DNA from: Acidobacteriota bacterium
GTDB taxonomy: Bacteria > Acidobacteriota > Terriglobia > Bryobacterales > JACQDG01
Assembly: GCA_016201185.1 (NCBI GenBank)
Contig: JACQDG010000327.1
Span: forward strand, 1-7,523
Reading direction: 5' to 3'
Length of the DNA: 7,523 bases
Each line of letters begins with the position of its first letter. The first letter of the stretch is position 1. A program made the position numbers and the translations under genes. Shown here piece after piece: positions 1 through 4,968 of the stretch. The notes under the pieces are model-generated. The model made no database searches, was not told where the DNA came from, and saw nothing but the letters and a program-made list of their open reading frames with translations.

Positions 1-512
1 CGGGCGCCGAGCTGCTCGATCGCCGGCTCGCTCGCGGGTGAAGGAACCTCCGTAGCGCGAAACTCGCCAGTCGAAATGTCCACGTAGGCCAGCCCGGCTA
101 TGTCTCCCTGCAGAGCGACCGACGCCAGGTAGTTGTTCTCATGGGAGGGAAGCAGGTGGAAGTCGCTGGCTGTGCCCGGCGTGATCACCCGGGTGACCTC
201 GCGCTTCACCAGCTTCTTGGTCAGCCTGGGGTCTTCCATCTGGTCGCAGACGGCCACGCGGTAGCCGCGCCCGATCAGCTTGGCGATATAGCCGTCGGCG
301 GCGTGGTAGGGCACCCCGCACATAGGTATGGCTACGCCCTTCTCCCGGCTGCGCGACGTCAGGGTGATCTGCAGCTCGCGGGCGGCCACCACCGCGTCCT
401 CGTAGAACAGCTCGTAGAAATCCCCCAGGCGGAACAGCAGCAGGGCGTTGGGAAATTTCTGCTTGATCGAGTTGTACTGCCGCATGAGCGGGGTGGAAGG
501 CTCAGGTCCCAT
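1..512 (-). CDS. mutS: DNA mismatch repair protein MutS, N-terminal part (cut by window edge)
   Basis: MutS binds mismatched or looped DNA and starts mismatch repair as an ATP-driven clamp. About 170 residues are visible, roughly a fifth of the usual 850-900, so the connector, clamp and ATPase domains lie beyond position 1. Visible are the mismatch-binding domain I and the start of the connector. The GDFYELF motif at residues 30-36 places the mismatch-intercalating Phe at F32 and its partner Glu at E34, equivalent to F36 and E38 of E. coli. PMCGVPYHA, VAVCDQMEDP and REVTRVITPGT follow in the expected order. I chose the ATG at 512 because it precedes the family-typical TPLMRQY segment; the internal ATG at 485 would remove it. 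No good Shine-Dalgarno is seen at either start. A perfect TATAAT lies 23 bases upstream. Family identification is firm; the exact start is less so. Confidence 0.97.
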   Translation of the reverse strand, partial: MGPEPSTPLMRQYNSIKQKFPNALLLFRLGDFYELFYEDAVVAARELQITLTSRSREKGVAIPMCGVPYHAADGYIAKLIGRGYRVAVCDQMEDPRLTKKLVKREVTRVITPGTASDFHLLPSHENNYLASVALQGDIAGLAYVDISTGEFRATEVPSPASEPAIEQLGA

Positions 513-534
513 GAGAGAATAGGAAACTCACAAG

Positions 535-540
535 ATTATA
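535..540 (-). promoter_or_regulatory. Candidate -10 box of mutS (TATAAT), overlapping a plus-strand TATACT
   Basis: Read on the minus strand, 540-535 is a perfect TATAAT. Transcription would start near 528, giving a leader of about 16 bases before the mutS ATG. No recognisable -35 hexamer lies 16-18 bases upstream, so this rests on the -10 alone. On the plus strand, TATACT at 537-542 overlaps the same bases and could serve the small gene at 581. If both are used, the two promoters share DNA and would compete for polymerase. This is inference from hexamer matches only. Confidence 0.45.
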
Positions 541-580
541 CTCCGCCCGGGAGGCGCCGCTGCGAAATCGAAGATTGTGG

Positions 581-730
581 ATGGCGCTGGGAGCTTACGC
601 GGCGCTCGCCGCTCTCGCCTACTTCACGCTCGACGGCGTGTTCCGCGCGATGGTGTGGATTTTCTGCGCGGGGCTGGCGGCGATGACGCTGGCCAGGGCG
701 AAGTATGGAACCACGGATGAACACAGATGA
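581..730 (+). CDS. Small two-helix membrane protein, 49 residues, unknown function
   Basis: The protein runs from MALGAYAALA to a TGA stop at 728-730 and is dominated by two hydrophobic stretches, about residues 3-17 and 22-38, joined by a short TLDGVFR turn with charged residues. This is a plausible helical hairpin in the inner membrane. It is divergent from mutS, and the frame is open from 515. TTG at 575 is an alternative start. There is no strong Shine-Dalgarno. The last residues (about GTTDEHR) and the stop are encoded by dispersed repeat copy A (707-739), so the original C-terminus was probably different and the gene may be a truncated or re-terminated version. The coherent hydrophobic pattern favours a real gene over chance, but I do not recognise a family. 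Confidence 0.5.
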   Translation: MALGAYAALAALAYFTLDGVFRAMVWIFCAGLAAMTLARAKYGTTDEHR

Positions 731-739
731 ACACAGATG
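707..739 (+). repeat. Dispersed repeat copy A (tandem GATGAACACA unit)
   Basis: GGAACCAC is followed by two and a third copies of the 10-base unit GATGAACACA. Copies B (1065-1116) and C (1617-1668) share this core in the same orientation. Copy A lacks the 20-base 5' extension that B and C share. It overlaps the 3' end and stop codon of the small gene at 581-730. Repeats of this sequence style are scattered in intergenic DNA of some environmental bacteria (recollection, not searched). Confidence 0.85.
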
Positions 740-794
740 CGGGGACACTACGGCATCGCGATGGAGGAGTGCGAATGGAAATGCTCCGAGCCGA

Positions 795-821
795 CTGTTG
801 GAGGATACGTGCCTCCAACAG
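795..821. repeat. Perfect 10-bp inverted repeat with 7-base loop
   Basis: CTGTTGGAGG at 795-804 is exactly complementary to CCTCCAACAG at 812-821, with ATACGTG as the loop. No run of T follows on either strand, so it is not a classical intrinsic terminator. It looks like a REP-like or otherwise dispersed hairpin, or part of a structured RNA. Confidence 0.8.
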
Positions 822-883
822 CCGGGGTGCGCGGACCTTACTGGGCGACGTTATCGGCCGGCTAGCGGGAAGAGTGAATCGGC

Positions 884-902
884 GTCGGGTTCAGCGCCCG
901 AC
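884..902. repeat. 6-bp inverted repeat, GTCGGG/CCCGAC
   Basis: GTCGGG at 884-889 pairs with CCCGAC at 897-902 across a 7-base loop. The next bases contain CCGG-TCA-CCGG, so a second small hairpin could stack beside it. In GC-rich DNA a stem this short can arise by chance; it is noted because it lies between two stronger inverted repeats. Confidence 0.45.
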
Positions 903-944
903 CGGTCACCGGCGGCATCGCACTTCAGCACCAAACCACGGAGC

Positions 945-958
945 GCGTGGGCCCACGC
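945..958. repeat. 14-base perfect palindrome GCGTGGGCCCACGC
   Basis: The 14 bases are self-complementary with no spacer, so they suit a dimeric DNA-binding protein better than an RNA hairpin. No gene start lies close by (the nearest are 581 and 1582, facing away or distant), so an operator role is not supported by position. Confidence 0.6.
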
Positions 959-980
959 TCGCGATCTACTTTCAGGATAA

Positions 981-1010
981 GGGGCAGGGGAAGGGGATCG
1001 GGCGGCGGGG
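981..1010 (+). other. Candidate G-quadruplex: five G-tracts in 30 bases
   Basis: G-runs of 4, 4, 4, 3 and 4 bases lie at 981-984, 987-990, 993-996, 1000-1002 and 1007-1010, separated by 2-4 bases. This meets the usual G3+N1-7 rule with one tract to spare. It lies in the gene-free stretch, on the strand opposite to the coding strand of the neighbouring membrane gene. Whether it folds in the cell cannot be told from sequence. Confidence 0.55.
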
Positions 1011-1064
1011 ATAGAGATGTGGTTGAACCGGCGGGGGATATATTTTTGGAAAGGCGGGGAACGC

Positions 1065-1116
1065 CGAGTCAGAAGGGGAACTGAGGAACCACAGATGAAC
1101 GCAGATGAACGCAGAT
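1065..1116 (+). repeat. Direct repeat copy B, 52 bases
   Basis: It aligns to copy C (1617-1668) over 52 bases with no gaps and 5 mismatches by my hand count. The first 20 bases (CGAGTCAG onward) are shared only by B and C; the rest is the GGAACCAC plus tandem 10-base core also seen in copy A. Both full units in B read GATGAACGCA. It lies just beyond the terminator of the minus-strand membrane protein gene. Confidence 0.85.
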
Positions 1117-1121
1117 ATTAG

Positions 1122-1174
1122 AAAAAGACTTCGGCCGGCTCCAAGAAGAAGTTCCTGGCAGTCGCGAAGTCCTT
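1122..1174 (-). terminator. Probable intrinsic terminator after the membrane protein gene
   Basis: Read on the minus strand, this begins 10 bases after the TAA stop at 1184-1186. An outer stem pairs 1165-1174 with 1124-1133 (ten pairs including one G-U; the core is GACTTCG with CGAAGTC). It is followed directly by TTTTT (1126-1122). Inside the loop a second hairpin pairs 1141-1147 with 1152-1158 (seven pairs, one G-U) around a four-base loop. The T-run overlaps the outermost pairs of the stem, as is common. The branched shape is longer than a minimal terminator, so it may also stabilise the mRNA 3' end. Confidence 0.6.
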
Positions 1175-1183
1175 GCCAAATCT

Positions 1184-1582
1184 TTAGGCCGCGGGCGAAG
1201 GGGCGGTGAGGGTCCGATAGGCCCGACGCACGAGCAGCCACAGCACATAATAAACTACGCTGAGGAGGAGAACAGCGCCTCCCCGCAGCCAGGGCGGGAG
1301 TGGTTCGCCCGCGACTCGTGCCGGCAGGTCTAAGACAAGCACTACCAGCAGCCCGGCAATCAATCCCAGGATTGCTCCCCACAGTGGCAGGCGCTGCGGA
1401 AGCCAGCTTGTGGGGATGAGCATCGCCCACAGGCCCCACGCCAGCGGCGCCAGGCACCAGAAACTGGTGAGGAGATAACGGCTCTCCAGGTCGGGGACGA
1501 AATTCAAACGCAAAGCACCCGCGGCCAGGGCGATGGCCACGGCAGCCACGGCACTGGCCGAAGCAAAACGCTGCATCATCAT
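1184..1582 (-). CDS. Small four-helix integral membrane protein, unknown function
   Basis: The protein has 132 residues with four hydrophobic segments at about 5-25, 37-57, 67-86 and 101-119. The RR at 119-120 and a basic C-terminal tail suggest both ends face the cytoplasm. The second loop contains PTSWLPQRLP and the third LPARVAGEPLPPW. I see no catalytic motif and do not recognise a family. The ATG at 1582 is the first of three consecutive Met codons and is preceded, 7 bases away, by a strong GGGAGG Shine-Dalgarno. A TG-n-TAGAAT extended -10 lies upstream and a terminator downstream, so it is probably a single-gene unit. The whole unit sits between two 52-base direct repeats, B and C. A small membrane accessory or envelope protein is possible; nothing here says more. 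Confidence 0.8.
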   Translation of the reverse strand: MMMQRFASASAVAAVAIALAAGALRLNFVPDLESRYLLTSFWCLAPLAWGLWAMLIPTSWLPQRLPLWGAILGLIAGLLVVLVLDLPARVAGEPLPPWLRGGAVLLLSVVYYVLWLLVRRAYRTLTAPSPAA

Positions 1583-1589
1583 TTTTCAA

Positions 1590-1613
1590 CCTCCCTCGGT
1601 GCTCGGGATTCTA
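1590..1613 (-). promoter_or_regulatory. Extended -10 promoter and Shine-Dalgarno of the four-helix membrane protein
   Basis: On the minus strand, TAGAAT occupies 1613-1608 and is preceded by TG and one base, forming an extended -10. Such promoters can work without a good -35; the hexamer 17 bases upstream (GCAGTT) is weak and lies within repeat C. Transcription would start near 1601. GGGAGG at 1595-1590 is a strong ribosome binding site and decides the start at 1582. Confidence 0.45.
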
Positions 1614-1616
1614 TCA

Positions 1617-1668
1617 CGAGTCAGGAGGAGAACTGCGGAACCACAGATGAACACAGATGAACGCTGAT
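1617..1668 (+). repeat. Direct repeat copy C, 52 bases
   Basis: This is the partner of copy B: same orientation, same length, 47 of 52 bases identical by hand count. The tandem units read GATGAACACA then GATGAACGCT. It lies 5 bases beyond the stop codon of the permease gene (TAG at 1674-1676) and just upstream of the membrane protein promoter, filling the gap between the two genes. No hairpin with a T-run is visible after the permease. Confidence 0.85.
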
Positions 1669-1673
1669 AGCGG

Positions 1674-3023
1674 CTAGAAGAACAGCGCCTGGGCCAGCAG
1701 GACGCAACTGAAGCCGAAGAGGGAGATCAGGACCTTCATGGCGGTCCAAGAGCGGAGGGTGTCGGGGACGGTCATGCCGAAGTATTCTTTCACCAGCCAG
1801 AAGCCGGCGTCGTTGACGTGGGAAAGAATGGTGCCGCCGGCGGCGGTGGCCATCACCAGGATCTCGGGCGAATAGCCGGGCAGGCCTTTGACCATGGGCG
1901 CGAGGATGCCGGCCGCGGTGATGATGGCCACCGTGGCCGAACCCTGGGCGATGCGCAGGCTGGCGGCAATGACGTAGGCCACGATGAGCGGCGAGACGTG
2001 GGAGCGCGCCAGCAACTCGCCGGCGTAGGTTCCGACGCCGGAATCGACGATGACCTGCTTGAAGGCGCCGCCGCCGCCCATAATCAACAGTAGGGAGGCG
2101 GTGGGGGCCAAGCAATCGGTCGAGAACGTGGCGATCTGCGCGCGCGAGAAGCCGCGGCGGAGGCCCAGGAACACCATCGCAAACAGCGCCGCGACCATCA
2201 AAGCGGTGAAGGGATGGCCAAAGAAACCCAGCACCTGCCGCAGCAGCAAAGCAGGAGCAAGGACCAGCTCGGAGATCGAAGCCGCGAAGATGAATCCCAC
2301 CGGAAGCAGAAGGGCCGCGACCACCGAACCTACGGGAGGCGGTCCGGGTGAGCCTTCCGCCGGGGCCTGTGAGGCCGGCCGGCTCATCGATTCCGGCACC
2401 GGAACGAAGATCCTCTTGGCGATCCAGCCGCCGTAGATCATGCCTCCCAGCACGGCCATGGGTACACCGAAGGCGACGCCGTAAAGGATGGTGCGGCCCA
2501 GGTCGGCGCCGAGCAGTTGCGCCGCGGCGGAGGGCGCCGGGTGGGGCGGGATGAGCGCGTGGGTGGTGGTGAGGGCGGCGATCATCGGCATGCCGTAGAA
2601 GAGCAGCGAGCGGCGGGTCTCCCGCCCCAGGTTCCAGACGATGGGGACCAGGATGATGAAGCCCACCTCGAAAAAAATCGGCAGGCCGAGGAGAAACGAA
2701 GCCGCCAGCACGGCCCAGGCGGCGCGATCGCGGCCAAAGACCTTCAGCAGCCGGTCGGCCAGGGCCTGACCGCCTCCGGAGACTTCAATGAAGCGGCCGA
2801 TGATGGCGCCGAGTCCTACTACTACAGCGATGAAGCCCAGCGCGTCTCCAAAGCCGGCTTGAATCGACTTCAGCACTTTGAGCAGCGGCATGCCGGAAGC
2901 TGCGCCCAGGGCCATGGATGAGATCAGCAGCGACAGGAAAGCGTGCAGCCGCAGAACGAGGATCAGGAACAGCAGCAGCGCGATCGCTAGGAGGGTGAGC
3001 GCCACCAGGGCGGGACCAGTCAT
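1674..3023 (-). CDS. GntP-family gluconate/carboxylate:H+ symporter
   Basis: This family imports gluconate or related sugar acids and hydroxy acids (also D-serine in DsdX) across the inner membrane with protons. The protein has 449 residues, matching the usual 440-450. It is hydrophobic throughout, with a Pro-rich hydrophilic loop at about 208-231 in the middle. Family signatures in order: FFEVGFIILVPIVW (117-130), THALIPPHPAP (154-164), MGGGGAFKQVIVDSGVG (315-331), RIAQGSATVA (357-366) and SHVNDAGFW (401-409). I chose ATG 3023 over the in-frame ATG 3053: the extra ten residues (MPVLQKRSTP) come from a palindromic repeat and intervening leader, not from family sequence. No strong Shine-Dalgarno is seen. 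A near-consensus promoter lies upstream. No sugar-acid kinase, dehydratase or regulator gene is next to it, so the substrate is open. Confidence 0.93.
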   Translation of the reverse strand: MTGPALVALTLLAIALLLFLILVLRLHAFLSLLISSMALGAASGMPLLKVLKSIQAGFGDALGFIAVVVGLGAIIGRFIEVSGGGQALADRLLKVFGRDRAAWAVLAASFLLGLPIFFEVGFIILVPIVWNLGRETRRSLLFYGMPMIAALTTTHALIPPHPAPSAAAQLLGADLGRTILYGVAFGVPMAVLGGMIYGGWIAKRIFVPVPESMSRPASQAPAEGSPGPPPVGSVVAALLLPVGFIFAASISELVLAPALLLRQVLGFFGHPFTALMVAALFAMVFLGLRRGFSRAQIATFSTDCLAPTASLLLIMGGGGAFKQVIVDSGVGTYAGELLARSHVSPLIVAYVIAASLRIAQGSATVAIITAAGILAPMVKGLPGYSPEILVMATAAGGTILSHVNDAGFWLVKEYFGMTVPDTLRSWTAMKVLISLFGFSCVLLAQALFF

Positions 3024-3040
3024 GGGCGTTGAGCGCTTCT

Positions 3041-3068
3041 GCAACACAGGCAAGAATGCCTGTGCTAC
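3041..3068. repeat. Palindromic repeat (8-bp stem) in the permease leader
   Basis: CACAGGCA (3045-3052) and TGCCTGTG (3057-3064) form a perfect 8-base-pair stem around a four-base loop, flanked by GCAA and CTAC. Palindromes of this kind are dispersed in some acidobacterial and planctomycete genomes (recollection). From the predicted promoter, the transcript would begin at about 3068, so the hairpin would form the first 28 or so bases of the mRNA, about 20 bases from the start codon. It also creates the spurious upstream ATG at 3053. Confidence 0.75.
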
Positions 3069-3074
3069 GGGGCA

Positions 3075-3103
3075 ACTATAGGGGATCGCACGCGGGCTGT
3101 CCA
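3075..3103 (-). promoter_or_regulatory. Near-consensus sigma70-type promoter of the permease gene
   Basis: On the minus strand, TGGACA at 3103-3098 (5 of 6 to TTGACA) and TATAGT at 3080-3075 (5 of 6 to TATAAT) are separated by exactly 17 bases. The predicted start is near 3068, about 45 bases before the permease ATG. It is the best promoter in the window and separates the permease from the redoxin operon upstream. No operator is evident unless the 3045-3064 palindrome acts as one. Confidence 0.7.
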
Positions 3104-3109
3104 GCGGGG

Positions 3110-3150
3110 CTTCACCGCAGAGGCACAGAGCGCGCGGAGAAAACGCAGAA
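3110..3150 (+). repeat. Second dispersed repeat type (CACCGCAGAGGCACAGAG...)
   Basis: CTTCACCGCAGAGGCACAGA is followed by a GC-rich joint and then GAGAAAACGCAGAAG. It resembles a commonly scattered intergenic repeat built on ACCGCAGAGGCNCAGAGAACGCAGAG (recollection) and shares the CGCAGA word with copies A-C. Only one copy is seen here. It fills the gap between the redoxin stop (3161) and the permease promoter. Confidence 0.45.
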
Positions 3151-3160
3151 GAGGCCGGTG

Positions 3161-3715
3161 CTACTTGGAGGCTCGGCGGGAGGTCTTGCGGGCGGCGCGG
3201 GCCGGCTCTTTGAGCAGGGCGTCGAGCTCCGTCCGCAGGTTCTGGTCCTCGTTCTGGTAGAAAGCGTCGCCGCCGGGGTGCTCGAAGCGGATGACGCCCT
3301 GACGGTCGATCAGGAACATGTAGGGCACAAAGAATCGCGAAACGACGGAAAGGTCGGCGAAGCTGGTCAAGGAGCTGCGGCCGCCCATAACGATGGGGTA
3401 AGTTACGCCAAAGCGCTGGATGAAATCGGGGATTTTACTCGCGGCGTCGGGGTTGATGGCCACCGCCAGCACCTCCATCCCGCGCGAGCGCCATTCTTTA
3501 TAAATGGGCATGATGGTGGCGGCGGAACGCTGGCAGTGGGGGCAGTCGGTGAGGAAGAACTTCAGAAGCACGACCTTGCCGCGATAATCCTCGAGGGAAA
3601 TCCGTTCGCCGTGCGTCGTGGGGAGGCTAAGCGGCGGCGCGGGCCGCGGGACTGCTCCCGCCCAGGCCGCCACGATTGCCAAGAAGGCCACTATCGTCAG
3701 TTTCACAAACCGCAT
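3161..3715 (-). CDS. Exported thioredoxin-like thiol-disulfide protein (AhpC-TSA/Redoxin type)
   Basis: The protein has 184 residues with a signal peptide or N-terminal anchor (basic MRFVK, then a hydrophobic stretch to about residue 21). The thioredoxin fold follows: GKVVLLKFF strand (46-54), then TDCPHCQ with the redox cysteines C58 and C61 in a CPHC motif, and a cis-proline candidate at P131 in FFVPYMFLID. CPHC is the DsbA-style dipeptide, whereas ResA/TlpA relatives usually carry CxPC. It should act outside the cytoplasm as a disulfide reductase, oxidase or peroxiredoxin-like enzyme; the direction cannot be read from sequence. The last 16 residues are very basic (about KEPARAARKTSRRASK), unusual for this family. 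A GAGGAG Shine-Dalgarno sits 6 bases before ATG 3715, in the 23-base gap after the metalloprotease gene, so it is the third gene of that operon. Confidence 0.88.
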   Translation of the reverse strand: MRFVKLTIVAFLAIVAAWAGAVPRPAPPLSLPTTHGERISLEDYRGKVVLLKFFLTDCPHCQRSAATIMPIYKEWRSRGMEVLAVAINPDAASKIPDFIQRFGVTYPIVMGGRSSLTSFADLSVVSRFFVPYMFLIDRQGVIRFEHPGGDAFYQNEDQNLRTELDALLKEPARAARKTSRRASK

Positions 3716-3738
3716 CGCAAGCTCCTCGTTCTAATTTA

Positions 3739-4968
3739 TCACTGCGGCAGCCCTTCAACGCTGCTAAAAACGTTGCTGCGCAGCGTCCACTGGAACCGGC
3801 CGTCGTCGCCCACGCCCGTCACTTGACCGGCCTGCTCGCTCTCAATCTCCAACCGCTTCCATTTCCGGCCGCAGATTTTTCGGTAGTCGGCGAAATAGCG
3901 AGCAGCCTCGGCCTCCCCGGTCCACTCCACCGCATAGTGCAACACAGACCGCTTTTCCCGGCCGTTCTCCCAGAGCGCGTAGCGGCTGCCGCGCCAGGCC
4001 GGACCGAGCCGCCGGGCCTCTTCCTGGCCGGCATATTGTTGCAGCAGGATCTGGTGATCGAGCTCCCCTAGCGTGCCCTCGAGCAGCTTCTTGTAGCCTC
4101 CCGGCAGCCGGAGGGAGGGAAGAGCCGGCTTGGTGGGAGCGGCGTTCTCGAAATAGCGCTCCGGGTGCAGCACCTGTTGCGAGCTGGCCGGCGGCCGGCG
4201 AAACACTTCGACGAAGGCAGCGCGGCCCAACTTATCCACCACCGCCTGCTGGAACAGCATCCCCGCCGTGTAGGGGAACATGAGGGTCTCCTGCATGTAG
4301 AGCGGCGCGGCGCCAAAGACCGGAAACTGCTTAGCCGTCTGGCCCGAGGCCTCGATGGTGGCCGCCGCCAACTGAGGAGAATGTTTCAAGGACTGCCCCG
4401 CCTGCCGCGCCATATATTCACTCATCACCCAAGAGGCCTGGCCTTCGACGATGGCCTGGCGGGCCAGGGCCTCATCGTCGTCCTCGCCGCGGTCGAGGAA
4501 CTTCTTCAGCTTGAAATGCTGGTCGGCCAGGGCGTGCGCCAGCTCGTGCACCAGGGCAATGTCCTGCAAGGCCGACGGAGTCCAGGCCGCCAGGTAGAGC
4601 TTCTTTTCCCGGAAGTCGTAAAAAGCCGCCGCCTGCTCGGACAGCAGGTCCACGGTCTGGGACTTCAGATCAAAGTCCGGACTGAGGAAACCGAATTTCT
4701 TGAGCAGGATTTCCTGCCCGCGGATCTCCTCCGGCTTCAAGGCCTTCGCCATTCGCTGCTCGACGTATTCCCGAATCTTCTCCCGGCTGATCAGGGCGCG
4801 CGGCACGGGGCGGACGACCTTCATTCCGGTGATTTCACTCACCGTCGCCAGCATCTCATCGACGCGGGAGAAGAGCTGCTTTTCCTGCTCGGGGCTGATC
4901 TGGCCGTAAGCAACCCGCACCAGGCAGATCGCAAAAACAGCCGTCAGGAAGGCAGTCCGCTTTTTCAT
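3739..4968 (-). CDS. Secreted HELAH zinc metalloprotease-like protein
   Basis: The protein has 409 residues. MKKRTAF and a hydrophobic run form a signal peptide with a likely cut after AYG (residue 22). HELAH at 141-145 gives two zinc-binding histidines (H141, H145) and the catalytic Glu E142. E175 in QAIVEGQAS is the likely third ligand 30 residues later, a gluzincin-like HExxH...E arrangement. HELAHALADQHF followed by VEGQAS resembles a widespread set of uncharacterised bacterial putative metallopeptidases. The C-terminal 70 residues form a separate soluble part of unknown role. I chose ATG 4968: it gives a clean signal peptide and an ATGA overlap with the MFS stop. The longer frame from 5019 would bury the signal. 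Cell location should be periplasmic or outer surface; the target is unknown. Confidence 0.85.
   Translation of the reverse strand: MKKRTAFLTAVFAICLVRVAYGQISPEQEKQLFSRVDEMLATVSEITGMKVVRPVPRALISREKIREYVEQRMAKALKPEEIRGQEILLKKFGFLSPDFDLKSQTVDLLSEQAAAFYDFREKKLYLAAWTPSALQDIALVHELAHALADQHFKLKKFLDRGEDDDEALARQAIVEGQASWVMSEYMARQAGQSLKHSPQLAAATIEASGQTAKQFPVFGAAPLYMQETLMFPYTAGMLFQQAVVDKLGRAAFVEVFRRPPASSQQVLHPERYFENAAPTKPALPSLRLPGGYKKLLEGTLGELDHQILLQQYAGQEEARRLGPAWRGSRYALWENGREKRSVLHYAVEWTGEAEAARYFADYRKICGRKWKRLEIESEQAGQVTGVGDDGRFQWTLRSNVFSSVEGLPQ

Larger units (their letters stand above)
740..1064. other. Gene-free intergenic stretch with inverted repeats and G-tracts
   Basis: I see no supportable gene here. 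The open frames that cross it are low-complexity, Arg-rich and unlike any family I know. It holds three inverted repeats (795-821, 884-902, 945-958) and a G-tract cluster (981-1010), each listed separately. Bases 1041-1046 are an AT-rich patch (TATTTT) in otherwise GC-rich DNA. The stretch could be a decayed gene, a non-coding RNA locus or repeat debris; the sequence alone does not decide. Confidence 0.6.

Noticed and set aside
707..739. Copies A-C as a CRISPR array
   Set aside because: The copies are hundreds of bases apart with genes between them, the units are 10 bases without spacers, and no cas gene is present.
795..821. Inverted repeat as an intrinsic terminator for the small gene at 581-730
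   Set aside because: No T-run follows on the plus strand or on the minus strand.
727..1014. 95-codon plus-strand frame in the gene-free stretch
   Set aside because: It starts inside repeat A, runs through hairpins and G-tracts, and is Arg-rich with no recognisable domain.
972..1589. 205-codon minus-strand frame overlapping the four-helix membrane gene
   Set aside because: It needs a TTG start, has Pro/Arg/Cys-rich sequence, and its end is translated repeat B. The 132-residue frame has the strong ribosome site and clean helices.
3024..3053. Longer start for the permease at 3053 (adds MPVLQKRSTP)
   Set aside because: The added codons come from the palindromic repeat and leader; the family sequence begins near the ATG at 3023.
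3774..3783. Palindrome GCTGCGCAGC near the 3' end of the metalloprotease gene
   Set aside because: It lies inside coding sequence and is short enough to occur by chance in GC-rich DNA.
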